From NCBI GenBank assembly GCA_021777055.1, contig JAIQZO010000034.1, forward strand, positions 89,721 through 153,720: DNA of 64,000 bases. The letters run 5' to 3'. This document shows positions 1 to 7,662 of the stretch, piece by piece. Under the pieces are notes generated by a model. It saw only the letters and a program-made list of their open reading frames with translations. It did no database searches and was not told the DNA's origin. The position numbers were made by a program, and so were the translations under genes. Position 1 is the first letter of the stretch; every line of letters starts with the position of its first letter. Source of the stretch: Candidatus Anammoxibacter sp. (GTDB lineage Bacteria > Planctomycetota > Brocadiia > Brocadiales > Anammoxibacteraceae).

Positions 1-30
1 AAAAATGCATGAGGATGGCCTCCCCATGCA
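1..30 (-). terminator. Rho-independent terminator (minus strand)
   Basis: Read on the minus strand, a 10-bp stem (TGCATGGGGA / TCCTCATGCA, one G-T wobble) with a 5-base loop runs into a T5 tract at the window edge. It closely resembles the terminator at 402-433 in sequence and orientation. No gene lies directly upstream of it in 31-401, so it may be a duplicated copy or may serve read-through transcripts. Confidence 0.6.
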
Positions 31-401
31 CAGGAAATCTGGTTCCATTCGTGATGAGTTAAAATGTAGGATGGGTAGAGCGCTCGCGAAACCCATCAAA
101 AACTCTAGGCACTTGATGTTGTATATAACTTTGATTTACGAACAAGGATTAACGAATAGTGATTTACAATCTTAGTATTTAAACCGTCATTTCAAAAATC
201 AGAAATCGTTAGTCTTTGTTTTCAAATCGCTTTTCAAGACAATAAAGAACAAGAATTGAAAACAGATATTCTTTATCCATTTCCATTAGGTAACATAATG
301 AAGTAACTACAAATCTATGCTTTATTCTGACATCTGTTTCCTGACTTCTGTGTTCCAAATCTGGTTACGCCTTTGCTGCCTTATGTAAAACTTCCGGCAA
401 T
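31..401. other. Intergenic, no gene seen
   Basis: No credible ORF. Bases 70-98 hold an imperfect inverted repeat (GATGGGT...ACCCATC) related to the hairpin found downstream of the three large propeller genes. Bases 130-240 carry a fragment of the dispersed repeat also present at 15826-15998 and 31380-31580 (shared words such as GATTAACGAATA and CGTAAATCGC-like text). Confidence 0.5.
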
Positions 402-433
402 AAAAAAATGCATCGAGAGGGACTCCCGATGCA
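402..433 (-). terminator. Rho-independent terminator of the NGLP-repeat gene
   Basis: On the minus strand an 11-bp stem (TGCATCGGGAG / CTCTCGATGCA, one G-T wobble) with a TCC loop is followed by seven T residues. It starts about 25 bases past the stop codon of the 458-817 gene and is in the correct orientation to end its transcript. Confidence 0.8.
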
Positions 434-457
434 CAGAGACAGAAAACAGTATGGCGA

Positions 458-817
458 TTATCTTATTTTAGAATTATTAACATTCGATTTTGTATTTTCT
501 AGTTTGACTATGTCATTCGGAATGACATCTTTTTTTGCCAACCCGCTGTGGCTTAATGACTTTAATGAAAACCCTTTATTGTCTATGGTACTATCAGATT
601 TTATATTTCCTTTATCGTTGTTATAAGATCGCCCGTTATATGGTAAGCCGTTATCCGGAAGGCCATTGAGTAAAATACCATTAAACGGAAGGCCATTATC
701 CGGAAGGCCATTAAATCCCTTTCCCGCATGGACTTGGTTTGTAAATAGTAAAGCAAACACGCTAATACAGCCAAAAGCAACTACTTTTCTTACTAATTTT
801 CCATTTAGATTTTCCAT
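458..817 (-). CDS. Small secreted NGLP-repeat protein
   Basis: A 119-residue protein of unknown function. Residues 1-31 form a signal peptide ending in a VHA-G type cleavage site. The mature N-terminus holds a five- to six-residue repeat built on NGLP (NGLPDNGLPFNG and similar, about six units), followed by a polar Asn/Lys/Ser-rich tail. The start is well supported: AAAGGAG sits six bases before the ATG. It has its own terminator at 402-433 and lies downstream of the 985-1686 gene in the same direction, separated by a long hairpin. From memory, myxobacterial secreted proteins carry NGL-type repeats fused to a domain like that in the 985-1686 product, so the two genes here may be split parts of one system. 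Function is not assignable from sequence. Confidence 0.75.
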   Translation of the reverse strand: MENLNGKLVRKVVAFGCISVFALLFTNQVHAGKGFNGLPDNGLPFNGILLNGLPDNGLPYNGRSYNNDKGNIKSDSTIDNKGFSLKSLSHSGLAKKDVIPNDIVKLENTKSNVNNSKIR

Positions 818-852
818 TTTTTTCTCCTTTATAAATATTTAATTCCTTGTAA

Positions 853-903
853 ACAAGAAACACGCTGGTTCAATCTTGCAGATTGAACCAGCGTGTTTCT
901 TGT
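853..903. repeat. Perfect 24-bp inverted repeat with 3-base loop
   Basis: ACAAGAAACACGCTGGTTCA... and its exact complement (853-876 and 880-903) flank a TGC loop. It lies between two codirectional secreted-protein genes. There is no strong T tract on either strand, so it could be an RNA processing or protection hairpin, or a foldback repeat; a smaller hairpin with the same GGTTCAA core is at 16168-16194. Confidence 0.8.
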
Positions 904-984
904 ATCTTTTATAAGTTTTCGGTGGTAAGAACATTTAGTCTTAGCCTACAAAACTGCTTCAGCCAAATACCACCTCCTTTAACC

Positions 985-1686
985 TCACTCTGGTTTTAAA
1001 TATACAGAGATAACCTCATTATAAGTATGATCATTAACTATATGGCTATCTTTGTCACCGCAAAACCCGGTAAAAACAAACCCACACTTTGTGATAGTAT
1101 TGTCATGACTCAAAGTATTATCTATTTCAGTACATACACGAAGATCAAATATACCGTTACTATTATCTTCTGCGGTTCGATCACCTATGCAAGTGTAGTA
1201 CTCAGCTTTATCTAAAAAGATATTTCCAAAAAAATCACCTTCATATATAGAAAATTCCTTCTCCTCTTTACTTGTTGTCTGTAAATATTTATGTGGTGAT
1301 TGCTTGGCTTGCATAGAAATTTGCACTTTTCTTCCGTAGTAATTTGTACGGCCTAATATACATGCAGAAACCCATCTCTCTTCAGATTCTGTAAGTTCAT
1401 TCTTGATCCAGCCGGGAGCGAGATTCATACTTCCCTGAAAATTGTATTCTGTTCCACCTATATTGGCATATAACTCAACATCTTCTGGTAATGCGCAGCT
1501 TACGAGATACTTTAGCAACTCCCTCCCTTGTTCGGAATCAAGATACCCGGTCTCTTTCATCTCTATTCTTTTAATTACATTCATTTTTGGTAAATCATTA
1601 TCATTTGAACCCGCATTGGTAAAATTAGTAACCAATATGACAAAGACGCCGGTACAAACAATAGAGATTATTTTCTTTTTAACCAT
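985..1686 (-). CDS. Secreted protein, FFGN/VSAC-type family, unknown function
   Basis: A 233-residue protein with an N-terminal signal peptide (basic MVKKK, hydrophobic stretch, cleavage near residue 25). The mature part shows the words LLKYLVSCALP, GSMNLAPGW, WVSACILGRTNYYG and YEGDFFGNIF, plus cysteines near residues 165-210 that could form disulfides. From memory these words match a family of secreted hypothetical proteins in myxobacteria and planctomycetes, often with NGL-type repeats in the same chain; here the NGLP repeats are in the next gene downstream. The gene has a consensus sigma-54 promoter at 1738-1753, giving a leader of about 40 bases. The Shine-Dalgarno is weak (AAGAAG). Biochemical role unknown. 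Confidence 0.75.
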   Translation of the reverse strand: MVKKKIISIVCTGVFVILVTNFTNAGSNDNDLPKMNVIKRIEMKETGYLDSEQGRELLKYLVSCALPEDVELYANIGGTEYNFQGSMNLAPGWIKNELTESEERWVSACILGRTNYYGRKVQISMQAKQSPHKYLQTTSKEEKEFSIYEGDFFGNIFLDKAEYYTCIGDRTAEDNSNGIFDLRVCTEIDNTLSHDNTITKCGFVFTGFCGDKDSHIVNDHTYNEVISVYLKPE

Positions 1687-1737
1687 TCCAAATTCTTCTT
1701 AACGAGAATAGAGATAATATTGTATACCTTTTTATAA

Positions 1738-1753
1738 AGCAACAAATGTGCCA
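1738..1753 (-). promoter_or_regulatory. Sigma-54 promoter (TGGCAC-N5-TTGCT)
   Basis: On the minus strand TGGCACATTTGTTGCT matches the -24/-12 consensus exactly with the required five-base spacer. It lies about 50 bases upstream of the ATG of the 985-1686 gene and points at it. Sigma-54 promoters need an activator such as the NtrC-type regulator encoded at 16348-17775; that link is only a suggestion. Confidence 0.75.
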
Positions 1754-1825
1754 ACAATGAGAGACATCTTGTAACGTGTGTCAGTAAATGATGTTATGTG
1801 GTGGATGATAAAATTTCATAGCAGA

Positions 1826-1964
1826 TAAAGGGGTGCCACAAAATTGGCGTTGATTTCGCTCAAATCAGGAATTGCAACTACAACATATTGCTATGCTGTA
1901 CGTTATGATAAAATATGCCTTGATGTAAAATGTGGCTATATTTAAGAAATGTGGCACCCTTTTA
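1826..1964. mobile_element. MITE A copy 1 (GGGTGCCACA ends)
   Basis: About 138 bp bounded by inverted termini AAAGGGGTGCCACA and TGTGGCACCCTTTT. It contains no ORF. A second copy with the same termini and different internal sequence is at 3322-3439. The structure fits a non-autonomous miniature inverted-repeat element; no transposase that could mobilise it is in the window. Confidence 0.7.
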
Positions 1965-2323
1965 TATTCCATTAACACTCATACATTTTAGTTTGTTTAA
2001 AAACAAAAACGTCTTATTCCCGGGTTTTGCCTGGGAACACACTTATTTCCAGATGCACTGTCTCTAGTTTTCTTTTTTACAAATTTGCAGTGTTAGTATA
2101 TTGTTGCAGTGTCTTCCTTGGTACAACATTACAATTTATGGACTAGTAATGATAAATAATAAAGATTCAGCAACCATGAATGGAATACCGAATCTCTGTG
2201 TTTTAAATATAATCTGATTAATCTAACTTTTGTCGTATATTTTTACCAGGTTAGTCCAAACTGATTTTTATGAAAATGGTTTCTCCAAAAAAAGTCCTGT
2301 ATGGGGACTTATTGTAAGCAAAT
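1965..2323. other. Intergenic, no gene seen
   Basis: AT-rich sequence between MITE A copy 1 and a possible insertion-sequence remnant. No ORF, tRNA or recognisable RNA structure was found. Confidence 0.5.
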
Positions 2324-2489
2324 CTAGCCCCGAAAAGGGCAATAGAAAGATAAACGTTAAATAATATGACTAACTTGATAACGAGACATTTCAGCCCCCC
2401 CAAGCGGGGCTTATTTGGATAAGGATGTCATTCTATACCCACAGCTAAAGCAGTGGGCTAACTTCGTTTGCCACTTTCGGGGCTAGAGT
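2324..2489 (-). mobile_element. Possible IS200/IS605 end remnant
   Basis: A 13-bp inverted pair CTAGCCCCGAAA / TTTCGGGGCTAG encloses about 160 bp. Inside, the minus strand reads AGCCCACTGCTTTAGCTGTGGG, a hairpin with a TTTAG loop of the sort seen at the ends of IS200/IS605 (TnpB-type) elements, and AAGCCCCGCTTGGGGGGGC, a second hairpin. No transposase or TnpB coding sequence remains. The family assignment rests on hairpin style only. The segment also lies just past the stop of the Hcp-like gene and could serve as its transcript end. Confidence 0.4.
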
Positions 2490-2526
2490 TGCTGAAATCA
2501 GTTTGAACATAAGTCTTACCTCTCCA

Positions 2527-3144
2527 TCATTTTTCTTGAAGTTTGGGAGAGGCCTTCTCGTATTCTATCGTTAACGAAATGTCTTCAGTAATAGTACTGC
2601 CTCTTTTTTTTAATGTTTCATCAATGTTGTCACTATTAATATATGTTATGGAAACCCCTTCAAAGTTTAGGGAAAAATCTTCTACCGGTACATCTTCTGA
2701 ATGACCACTACCGCTGACTTTATAACTGGTTACCTTGACGTTTTTCAATTCATACTTTAAATAAGTACTTCTGGGGCCACCGTAGGTAGCTTTATCGTTC
2801 TCTTCTATTTCTTCCTTTTCTATATGGTAGAATTCAACTATAACCTCAGGGAATATTGTGCCTTTAAGTACGGCTTCAGATATGTAAGGAGAGAAACTGT
2901 CAACTCTTTTACTGATAATAAAGTTACCAGAACTTTCAGGATTGATATCTTTATTTTCGCTACCGACGATACTACTGGAGTCAATCTCTGCCCAATCACC
3001 ATTGTCATTATATTCGCCCTTAATATCAGGAAACTTAACCCAAGCTGAGGCCTGTAAAGTTGCCGTTGCCACAAATAATGCGCTAATAAAAAAACCACCT
3101 ACCCATAATGCCTTTATTGTAGACCATCCAGATCTAATTCTCAT
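2527..3144 (-). CDS. Secreted Hcp-family protein
   Basis: A 205-residue protein with an N-terminal signal peptide of about 32 residues (cleavage near LQASA-W). Residues 33-185 follow the Hcp/type VI tube-protein pattern: WVKFPDIKGEY near the start, then FIISKRVDSFSPYISEA, a YLKYELKNVKVTSYKVSGSG strand pair and a late FSLNFEGVSITY strand. Canonical Hcp is cytoplasmic until assembled and has no signal peptide, so this is a secreted Hcp-like protein rather than evidence for a type VI apparatus; no other tss gene is present. A sigma-54 promoter lies upstream (3234-3249), and AGGAGGAT precedes the ATG at good spacing. Possible roles are an extracellular ring or tube-like structural protein; this is inference. 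Confidence 0.8.
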   Translation of the reverse strand: MRIRSGWSTIKALWVGGFFISALFVATATLQASAWVKFPDIKGEYNDNGDWAEIDSSSIVGSENKDINPESSGNFIISKRVDSFSPYISEAVLKGTIFPEVIVEFYHIEKEEIEENDKATYGGPRSTYLKYELKNVKVTSYKVSGSGHSEDVPVEDFSLNFEGVSITYINSDNIDETLKKRGSTITEDISLTIEYEKASPKLQEK

Positions 3145-3233
3145 AATAATCCTCCTAAAATTAATTACTTTTAAATAATATTTGTAAATTTAAAATATAT
3201 TTCTGAAAACGTTCCCTTTTAATCTTATTACTT

Positions 3234-3249
3234 AGCAACAACTATGCCA
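3234..3249 (-). promoter_or_regulatory. Sigma-54 promoter (TGGCAT-N5-TTGCT)
   Basis: TGGCATAGTTGTTGCT on the minus strand differs from the -24/-12 consensus at one base. It lies about 90 bases upstream of the Hcp-like gene and closely resembles the site at 1738-1753, so the two secreted-protein genes probably share control by sigma-54 and an enhancer-binding activator. Confidence 0.65.
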
Positions 3250-3321
3250 AAGTCTTAAACAAGTCATAAGAGGTGTATTGGCCAGTAATTACATTTTGTA
3301 TGTAAGGGAGGAAGTCCTTTG

Positions 3322-3439
3322 TAAGGGGTGCCACAAAAATAGATAACAAAAGTTGTGATATCGGATAAATAACCAATAACTGCTTTAAATTAGAGGGGAT
3401 AACGATTTGTGGCAGTTTAGCTAAATGTGGCACCCTTTA
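3322..3439. mobile_element. MITE A copy 2 (GGGTGCCACA ends)
   Basis: About 118 bp with inverted termini AAGGGGTGCCACAAA and AAATGTGGCACCCTTT, the same ends as the copy at 1826-1964. The interior is unrelated to that copy by eye. The 63-residue ORF reported across it (3242-3433) is an accident of the repeat. Confidence 0.7.
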
Positions 3440-3599
3440 TGGTTTTCCTATATAAAAACTTCTTTTTTTTAAAGTTTGTAGTTTTTATGGAATACAGAAT
3501 CCAGGAGTCAGACGCTAGAATAAAAGAAGACCGGATGAAGGGAGTGCATGTTTATCAGGTGAATAGGCTGAAGACTGAAGGCTGAAGTAAATCAACACT

Positions 3600-3948
3600 T
3601 TACCCTGAAAGGGTAATATTCATAAGCCCAGGGTAAGCGGAGCACACCCTGGGTATATATAGAATAAAACATAAACCCTAAAGGGGTTTTACAAAAAGTG
3701 CAAATTTGCAAAAGAATTCATTTTCTTCAAAAATGTTATGAGTAGGATTAAAAGCTGAAATTGTGAGGGTAGAAAATGAATTACAATGATCTTGTGGAAA
3801 AGTTAATACCAAAGCATGAGCTCATTTAAATAGACAGAAAGAAGTTTTGTAAAACCCTTTCAGGGTTTATATCTCTTTTTCTCTTAAACCCAGGGTGGTG
3901 CTTTGCTCTACCCTGGGCGATTGCGTATTACCCCATTGGGGTATTTTA
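3600..3948. repeat. Two hairpin-rich CCCTGG repeats
   Basis: Two blocks (3600-3690 and 3848-3948) each string together short GC hairpins in an AT-rich background: ACCCTGAAAGGGT, CCCAGGGT...ACCCTGGG and ACCCTAAAGGGGT-like. The same hairpin vocabulary builds the intergenic cassettes between the large propeller genes. The rest of 3440-4086 carries simple repeats (GGAGTCAGA words near 3500, GGCTGAAGACTGAAGGCTG at 3567) and no gene. Confidence 0.65.
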
Positions 3949-4086
3949 GATCTAATGTTAAAATAAGGAAAATTGTAAAAATTTCAACATTCTTTAAGCT
4001 TTTTAATACTTCCCCACTTTTCCTGAAAACAGCTTGAATTTACGAATTCTTGATATGTTCGTGTCGCCAAACCCATCCTACTATAT

Positions 4087-7005
4087 TTACTCCTGTGTAA
4101 CAGAAACACTCTTATCTTCCGTGCGAAATACTACCTCGCCATTTGTTTCTAGAAATCCGAATCTGACCTTAAATCGTGCAGTGCCGTCTGTGCGTGTGTC
4201 AGCAGATAATGGCCTTACTGATACTGTACGCCCTTTTGCTGTTGCATCTACCCTTGCATCTGCCTGAGGATTTCCCTCCTTGTCAATAACAGTGATTACA
4301 ACTTCCCTTGGTATAAGAGAGCTTCCAAATGAATCCGGGTTTGCTGTCAATTTTGATTCATCTATAGGAGTTGGTGTAGGAGTTGGCGTTGGCTCTAATG
4401 TTGGAGCAGGAGTTGGAGTTGGCTCTAACGTTGGAGCAGGAGTAGGCGTTGGTTCTAACGTTGGTGTCGGAGTTGGTATAAATGTTGGTTCAGGCGTTAC
4501 TGTGGGTGTTGGTAACACAACGGGTAGTCCGAAGTCGCCTGTTAACGCAGGTGATGTTCCGGTTGAGACAAATGAAGTTCCTGCTGCATTTGTAAGATTG
4601 GCGCTCTCTCTTATTGTTAGTGTCAGTTCGCCAACAGCGGGAGGTGTTGCTCCGTTAGAGTCTACTATTATGATAACAATGGTTGAGGTATCAATCCGTG
4701 AGCCAATGTAATCAATCCCGAGAATCTGGGAGAATATAAACAGGTCGTCAAGCTCTGCCTTTGTTGAGATAGGAACCTCGTTTGTCGCGTCTGAAAATTT
4801 CACTGTTATGGTATCTCCGTCTGAATATACGGCATCTCCGTCGTCAGGGTCATCCGCTGTTATAGAGATGATAGATGGTCCCGGTTTAACAGAGAGCAAT
4901 TGTCCGAAAATCTCAAATTCATCATTCACCAATGCTTCAGTATCGTCATCACCGGACCATATCACAAGATACTGGTTGCTTGTGGGGTTGAAGGCCACTG
5001 CGGGTGAGAAGGCTCCAAAATTGTCGTCTCCATCTGTTCCCATATCGCTGATGCGGAAGTCGTTAGCACCAATCTCTGTACCGGTCGTGGCATCTATACG
5101 TTGCCCAAATATCTCAAATTCTTCATTCACCAATGCCCCCGTATCGTCATCGCCGGTCCACACCACAAGATACTCGTTGTTTGTAATGTTGAATACAACT
5201 GCAGTGGAAGCGACAAAGAAACCTAAAAATCCATCGGGCCCGGTATTGCTGATTCGAAAGTCGTTAGCACCAACCTCTTCGCCGGTAGCCGCGTTGATGC
5301 GTTGTCCGAAGATCTCAACCTCGTCATCCGCCAATGGGCTTGTATCGTCATCACCGAACCATACAACAAGATATTCTTCGCTTGTGGGGTTGAAGGCCAC
5401 TGCGGGTGAGAAGGCTCCAAAATTGCTGTCACCATCAGTTCCCATATCGCTGATGCGGAAGTCGTTAGCACCAATCTCTGCACCAGTCATGGCATCAAGA
5501 CGTTGTCCAAATATCTCTCTTTCGTTATCCACCAATGGGCTTGTGTCGTCATCGCCGTTCCATACAACAAGATACTCGTCGCTTGTGGGGTTGAAGGCCA
5601 CTGCGGGGGAGAAAGCTGCAAAATTGTTGTCTCCATCAGTTCCCATATCACTGATGCGGAAGTCGTTAGCGCCAACCTCTTCGCCGGTAGCCGCGTTGAT
5701 GCGTTGTGCGAAGATCTCAAACTCGAAACTCACCAATGCGCCCGTATTGTCACTACCTTGCCATACCACAAGATACTCATTGCTTGTGGGGTTGAAGGTC
5801 ACTGCAGGGTTGAAGGCAATGAAACTGGTATCCCCGTCAGTTCCCATATCGCTGATACGAAAGTCGTTTGCTCCCAATTCTATGCCAGTTGCAGCGTCAA
5901 TGCGTTGTCCGAAAATCTCAAATTCCTCATCTACCAATGTACCCGTATTGTCATCGCCGGCCCAGACCACAAGATATTCATTGTTTGTAGAGTTGAAGGC
6001 CACTACAGGGTCGGCGGTGTCGAACCGGCTATCCCCATCCGACCCCATATCGCTGATACGAAAGTCGTTAGTTCCAATATCTTTACCTGTGGTTGCGTCA
6101 ATGCGTTGTCCGAAAATCTCAACTCCGCTATCCAGCAATGTCCCTATATCGTGCTCACCGCTCCATACAACAAGATACTCGTTGTTCGTGGGATTGAAGG
6201 CAACTGAAGGGTTTAAGGCTCCAAGATCAGGATCCCCATCGGATCCCATATTGCTGATGCGGAAGTCATTTGTGCCTATTTCAGGATCAACAGTTACTGG
6301 ATAGGATGCCTTTGCAAGCGCAGTTCCATCAACAACAATACGTGTGCCGGTAACCGTTACATTCATAGTCGCTGGTAATTCATTGTTGTTTGCGTCATAC
6401 ACACGGACATCACCTAAGCTTACCACTCCGTCTTTATCATTCCATTGCCAGCCGTCTTTACCAGACACCAAGGTCCCGGCGCTTTCAACTCTTCCTTCAA
6501 TTATAAGATCATCACCCTTTAATGGTACTTTTTCTGTAATAACAAATTGTTGTTCAACCGTGTTCGCCTTTGCCATGTATTGTTCTACTATTCTACCACG
6601 TTTGTAGCTAACCATGCCGGGTTCGCTGATTTGGGGCATTACAGCTTTTTTATTAATATTTGACAGAGGAGTAGATTTTGTCCCAATATACTCAAGACTC
6701 CACTGCCAATCCGGCCCACCATGTAAAGGTCTGAACCTTACACCGTTTTTTAAAAAGGCCATTATGTGGCGGGGGTGTCTTAACTCATAACCATCTTTTG
6801 TCATTTGCAAACTATTTATAGCCACTCCCATAGCCTTTTCCGGCGATATAATATTGTCCTGCATTATTTGGAGCCGCGTTTCTATGCTGTGATCTCTAAC
6901 TGAATTAAGCGCTGCAATAGTGTGATTTGTGAATGTACATACATTAACTAAAATCATCAATATTGATATAGCGACAATAAAAAATTTGTTATACCTCTTC
7001 GCCAT
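4087..7005 (-). CDS. Giant secreted seven-repeat propeller protein, paralogue 1
   Basis: A 972-residue exported protein. Residues 1-33 are a signal peptide. Residues 45-240 form a conserved N-terminal domain ([33 protein letters not shown]). Seven tandem repeats of about 66 residues follow (about 243-703), each with [15 protein letters not shown] and EIFGQR words; seven units of alternating strands fit a seven-bladed beta-propeller. Then come one Ig-like module (707-828; [17 protein letters not shown]), a Pro/Thr linker (831-878) and a C-terminal Big_1-like domain (882-972). No LPXTG, PEP-CTERM or membrane anchor is visible. AGGAGG lies eight bases before the ATG. It is the shortest of three tandem paralogues because it has one Ig module, not two. 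Probable role: surface or extracellular adhesion or structure; ligand unknown. Confidence 0.85.
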   Translation of the reverse strand: MAKRYNKFFIVAISILMILVNVCTFTNHTIAALNSVRDHSIETRLQIMQDNIISPEKAMGVAINSLQMTKDGYELRHPRHIMAFLKNGVRFRPLHGGPDWQWSLEYIGTKSTPLSNINKKAVMPQISEPGMVSYKRGRIVEQYMAKANTVEQQFVITEKVPLKGDDLIIEGRVESAGTLVSGKDGWQWNDKDGVVSLGDVRVYDANNNELPATMNVTVTGTRIVVDGTALAKASYPVTVDPEIGTNDFRISNMGSDGDPDLGALNPSVAFNPTNNEYLVVWSGEHDIGTLLDSGVEIFGQRIDATTGKDIGTNDFRISDMGSDGDSRFDTADPVVAFNSTNNEYLVVWAGDDNTGTLVDEEFEIFGQRIDAATGIELGANDFRISDMGTDGDTSFIAFNPAVTFNPTSNEYLVVWQGSDNTGALVSFEFEIFAQRINAATGEEVGANDFRISDMGTDGDNNFAAFSPAVAFNPTSDEYLVVWNGDDDTSPLVDNEREIFGQRLDAMTGAEIGANDFRISDMGTDGDSNFGAFSPAVAFNPTSEEYLVVWFGDDDTSPLADDEVEIFGQRINAATGEEVGANDFRISNTGPDGFLGFFVASTAVVFNITNNEYLVVWTGDDDTGALVNEEFEIFGQRIDATTGTEIGANDFRISDMGTDGDDNFGAFSPAVAFNPTSNQYLVIWSGDDDTEALVNDEFEIFGQLLSVKPGPSIISITADDPDDGDAVYSDGDTITVKFSDATNEVPISTKAELDDLFIFSQILGIDYIGSRIDTSTIVIIIVDSNGATPPAVGELTLTIRESANLTNAAGTSFVSTGTSPALTGDFGLPVVLPTPTVTPEPTFIPTPTPTLEPTPTPAPTLEPTPTPAPTLEPTPTPTPTPIDESKLTANPDSFGSSLIPREVVITVIDKEGNPQADARVDATAKGRTVSVRPLSADTRTDGTARFKVRFGFLETNGEVVFRTEDKSVSVTQE

Positions 7006-7662
7006 AATTATTCCTCCTTTTTTTAATTAGCGCCTTCGGCGGACTTTAATATCGGAAATAGACAGAATTTTTTAGGTAGGGTGCATTTTATGCACCGAAA
7101 TGTAACGACAGATACTCTATTAATCTACTATGATTTTGTATGTCGGTACATAATACGCGCCCTACATTTTGCAACCTTTTATCGTACAACTAATAAAAAT
7201 AAAAAATCCTGTACTATTAAATTAGCGCCTACGGCGGACTTATGCTTTTAAAATCTTAATCCTAATGATACTCTTAATCTTAATCGCAGAGTGTGGATTA
7301 AGAGTAAGAGTATCATTCTTATTTGACCCTGAAAGGGACGGATATACTAGCCCAGGGCAACGCCCTGGTACAAAAATACAAAAAGATATAGCCCTGCAAG
7401 GGCGTAACATACATTGGCGATGAATCTGGAAAACATGTTGCACCCATTCAGGGTGCGATTTAATGGTTATCGTTAACCCGGGGCGCTGCCCCGGGCTGGT
7501 ATGTATAACCCCTTTGGGGTATTCTGCATATCTTTAAATCTTTCTATTTTAAGTTAACTGTAAATTTATAATCTTAATCTATATCCACGCACAGCGATTA
7601 GGATTAAGACTATAGAATTATTGATGGGTTTCGCGATAGCGAAACCCATCTACATTCTAAAT
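7006..7662. repeat. Hairpin-rich intergenic cassette, copy 1
   Basis: No gene. From about 7220 to 7662 the sequence is nearly the same as at 11070-11511 and 14870-15300. In order it holds an AT-rich inverted repeat (TTAATCCTAATGATACTCTTA...), then hairpins CCCTGAAAGGG, CCCAGGGCAACGCCCTGG, GCCCTGCAAGGGC, GCACCCATTCAGGGTGC, CCGGGGCGCTGCCCCGG and ACCCCTTTGGGGT. A perfect 12-bp stem (GATGGGTTTCGC / GCGAAACCCATC, 7623-7650) sits just past the stop codon of paralogue 2 and probably ends its transcript, though no T tract follows. Bases 7023-7200 contain a TGCATTTTATGCA palindrome. Confidence 0.75.

Noticed and set aside
3242-3433. 63-residue minus-strand ORF
   Set aside because: It lies across MITE A copy 2 and has no ribosome binding site.
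4900-6290. Regularly spaced repeats that could suggest a CRISPR array
   Set aside because: The repeats are about 200 bases apart, in frame and encode protein repeats; no short direct repeats with unique 30-40-base spacers and no cas genes.
4808-6304. 498-residue plus-strand ORF and other long ORFs opposite the propeller genes
   Set aside because: They are shadows of the highly repetitive minus-strand genes; their sequence is low-complexity repeats with no ribosome binding site or family features.
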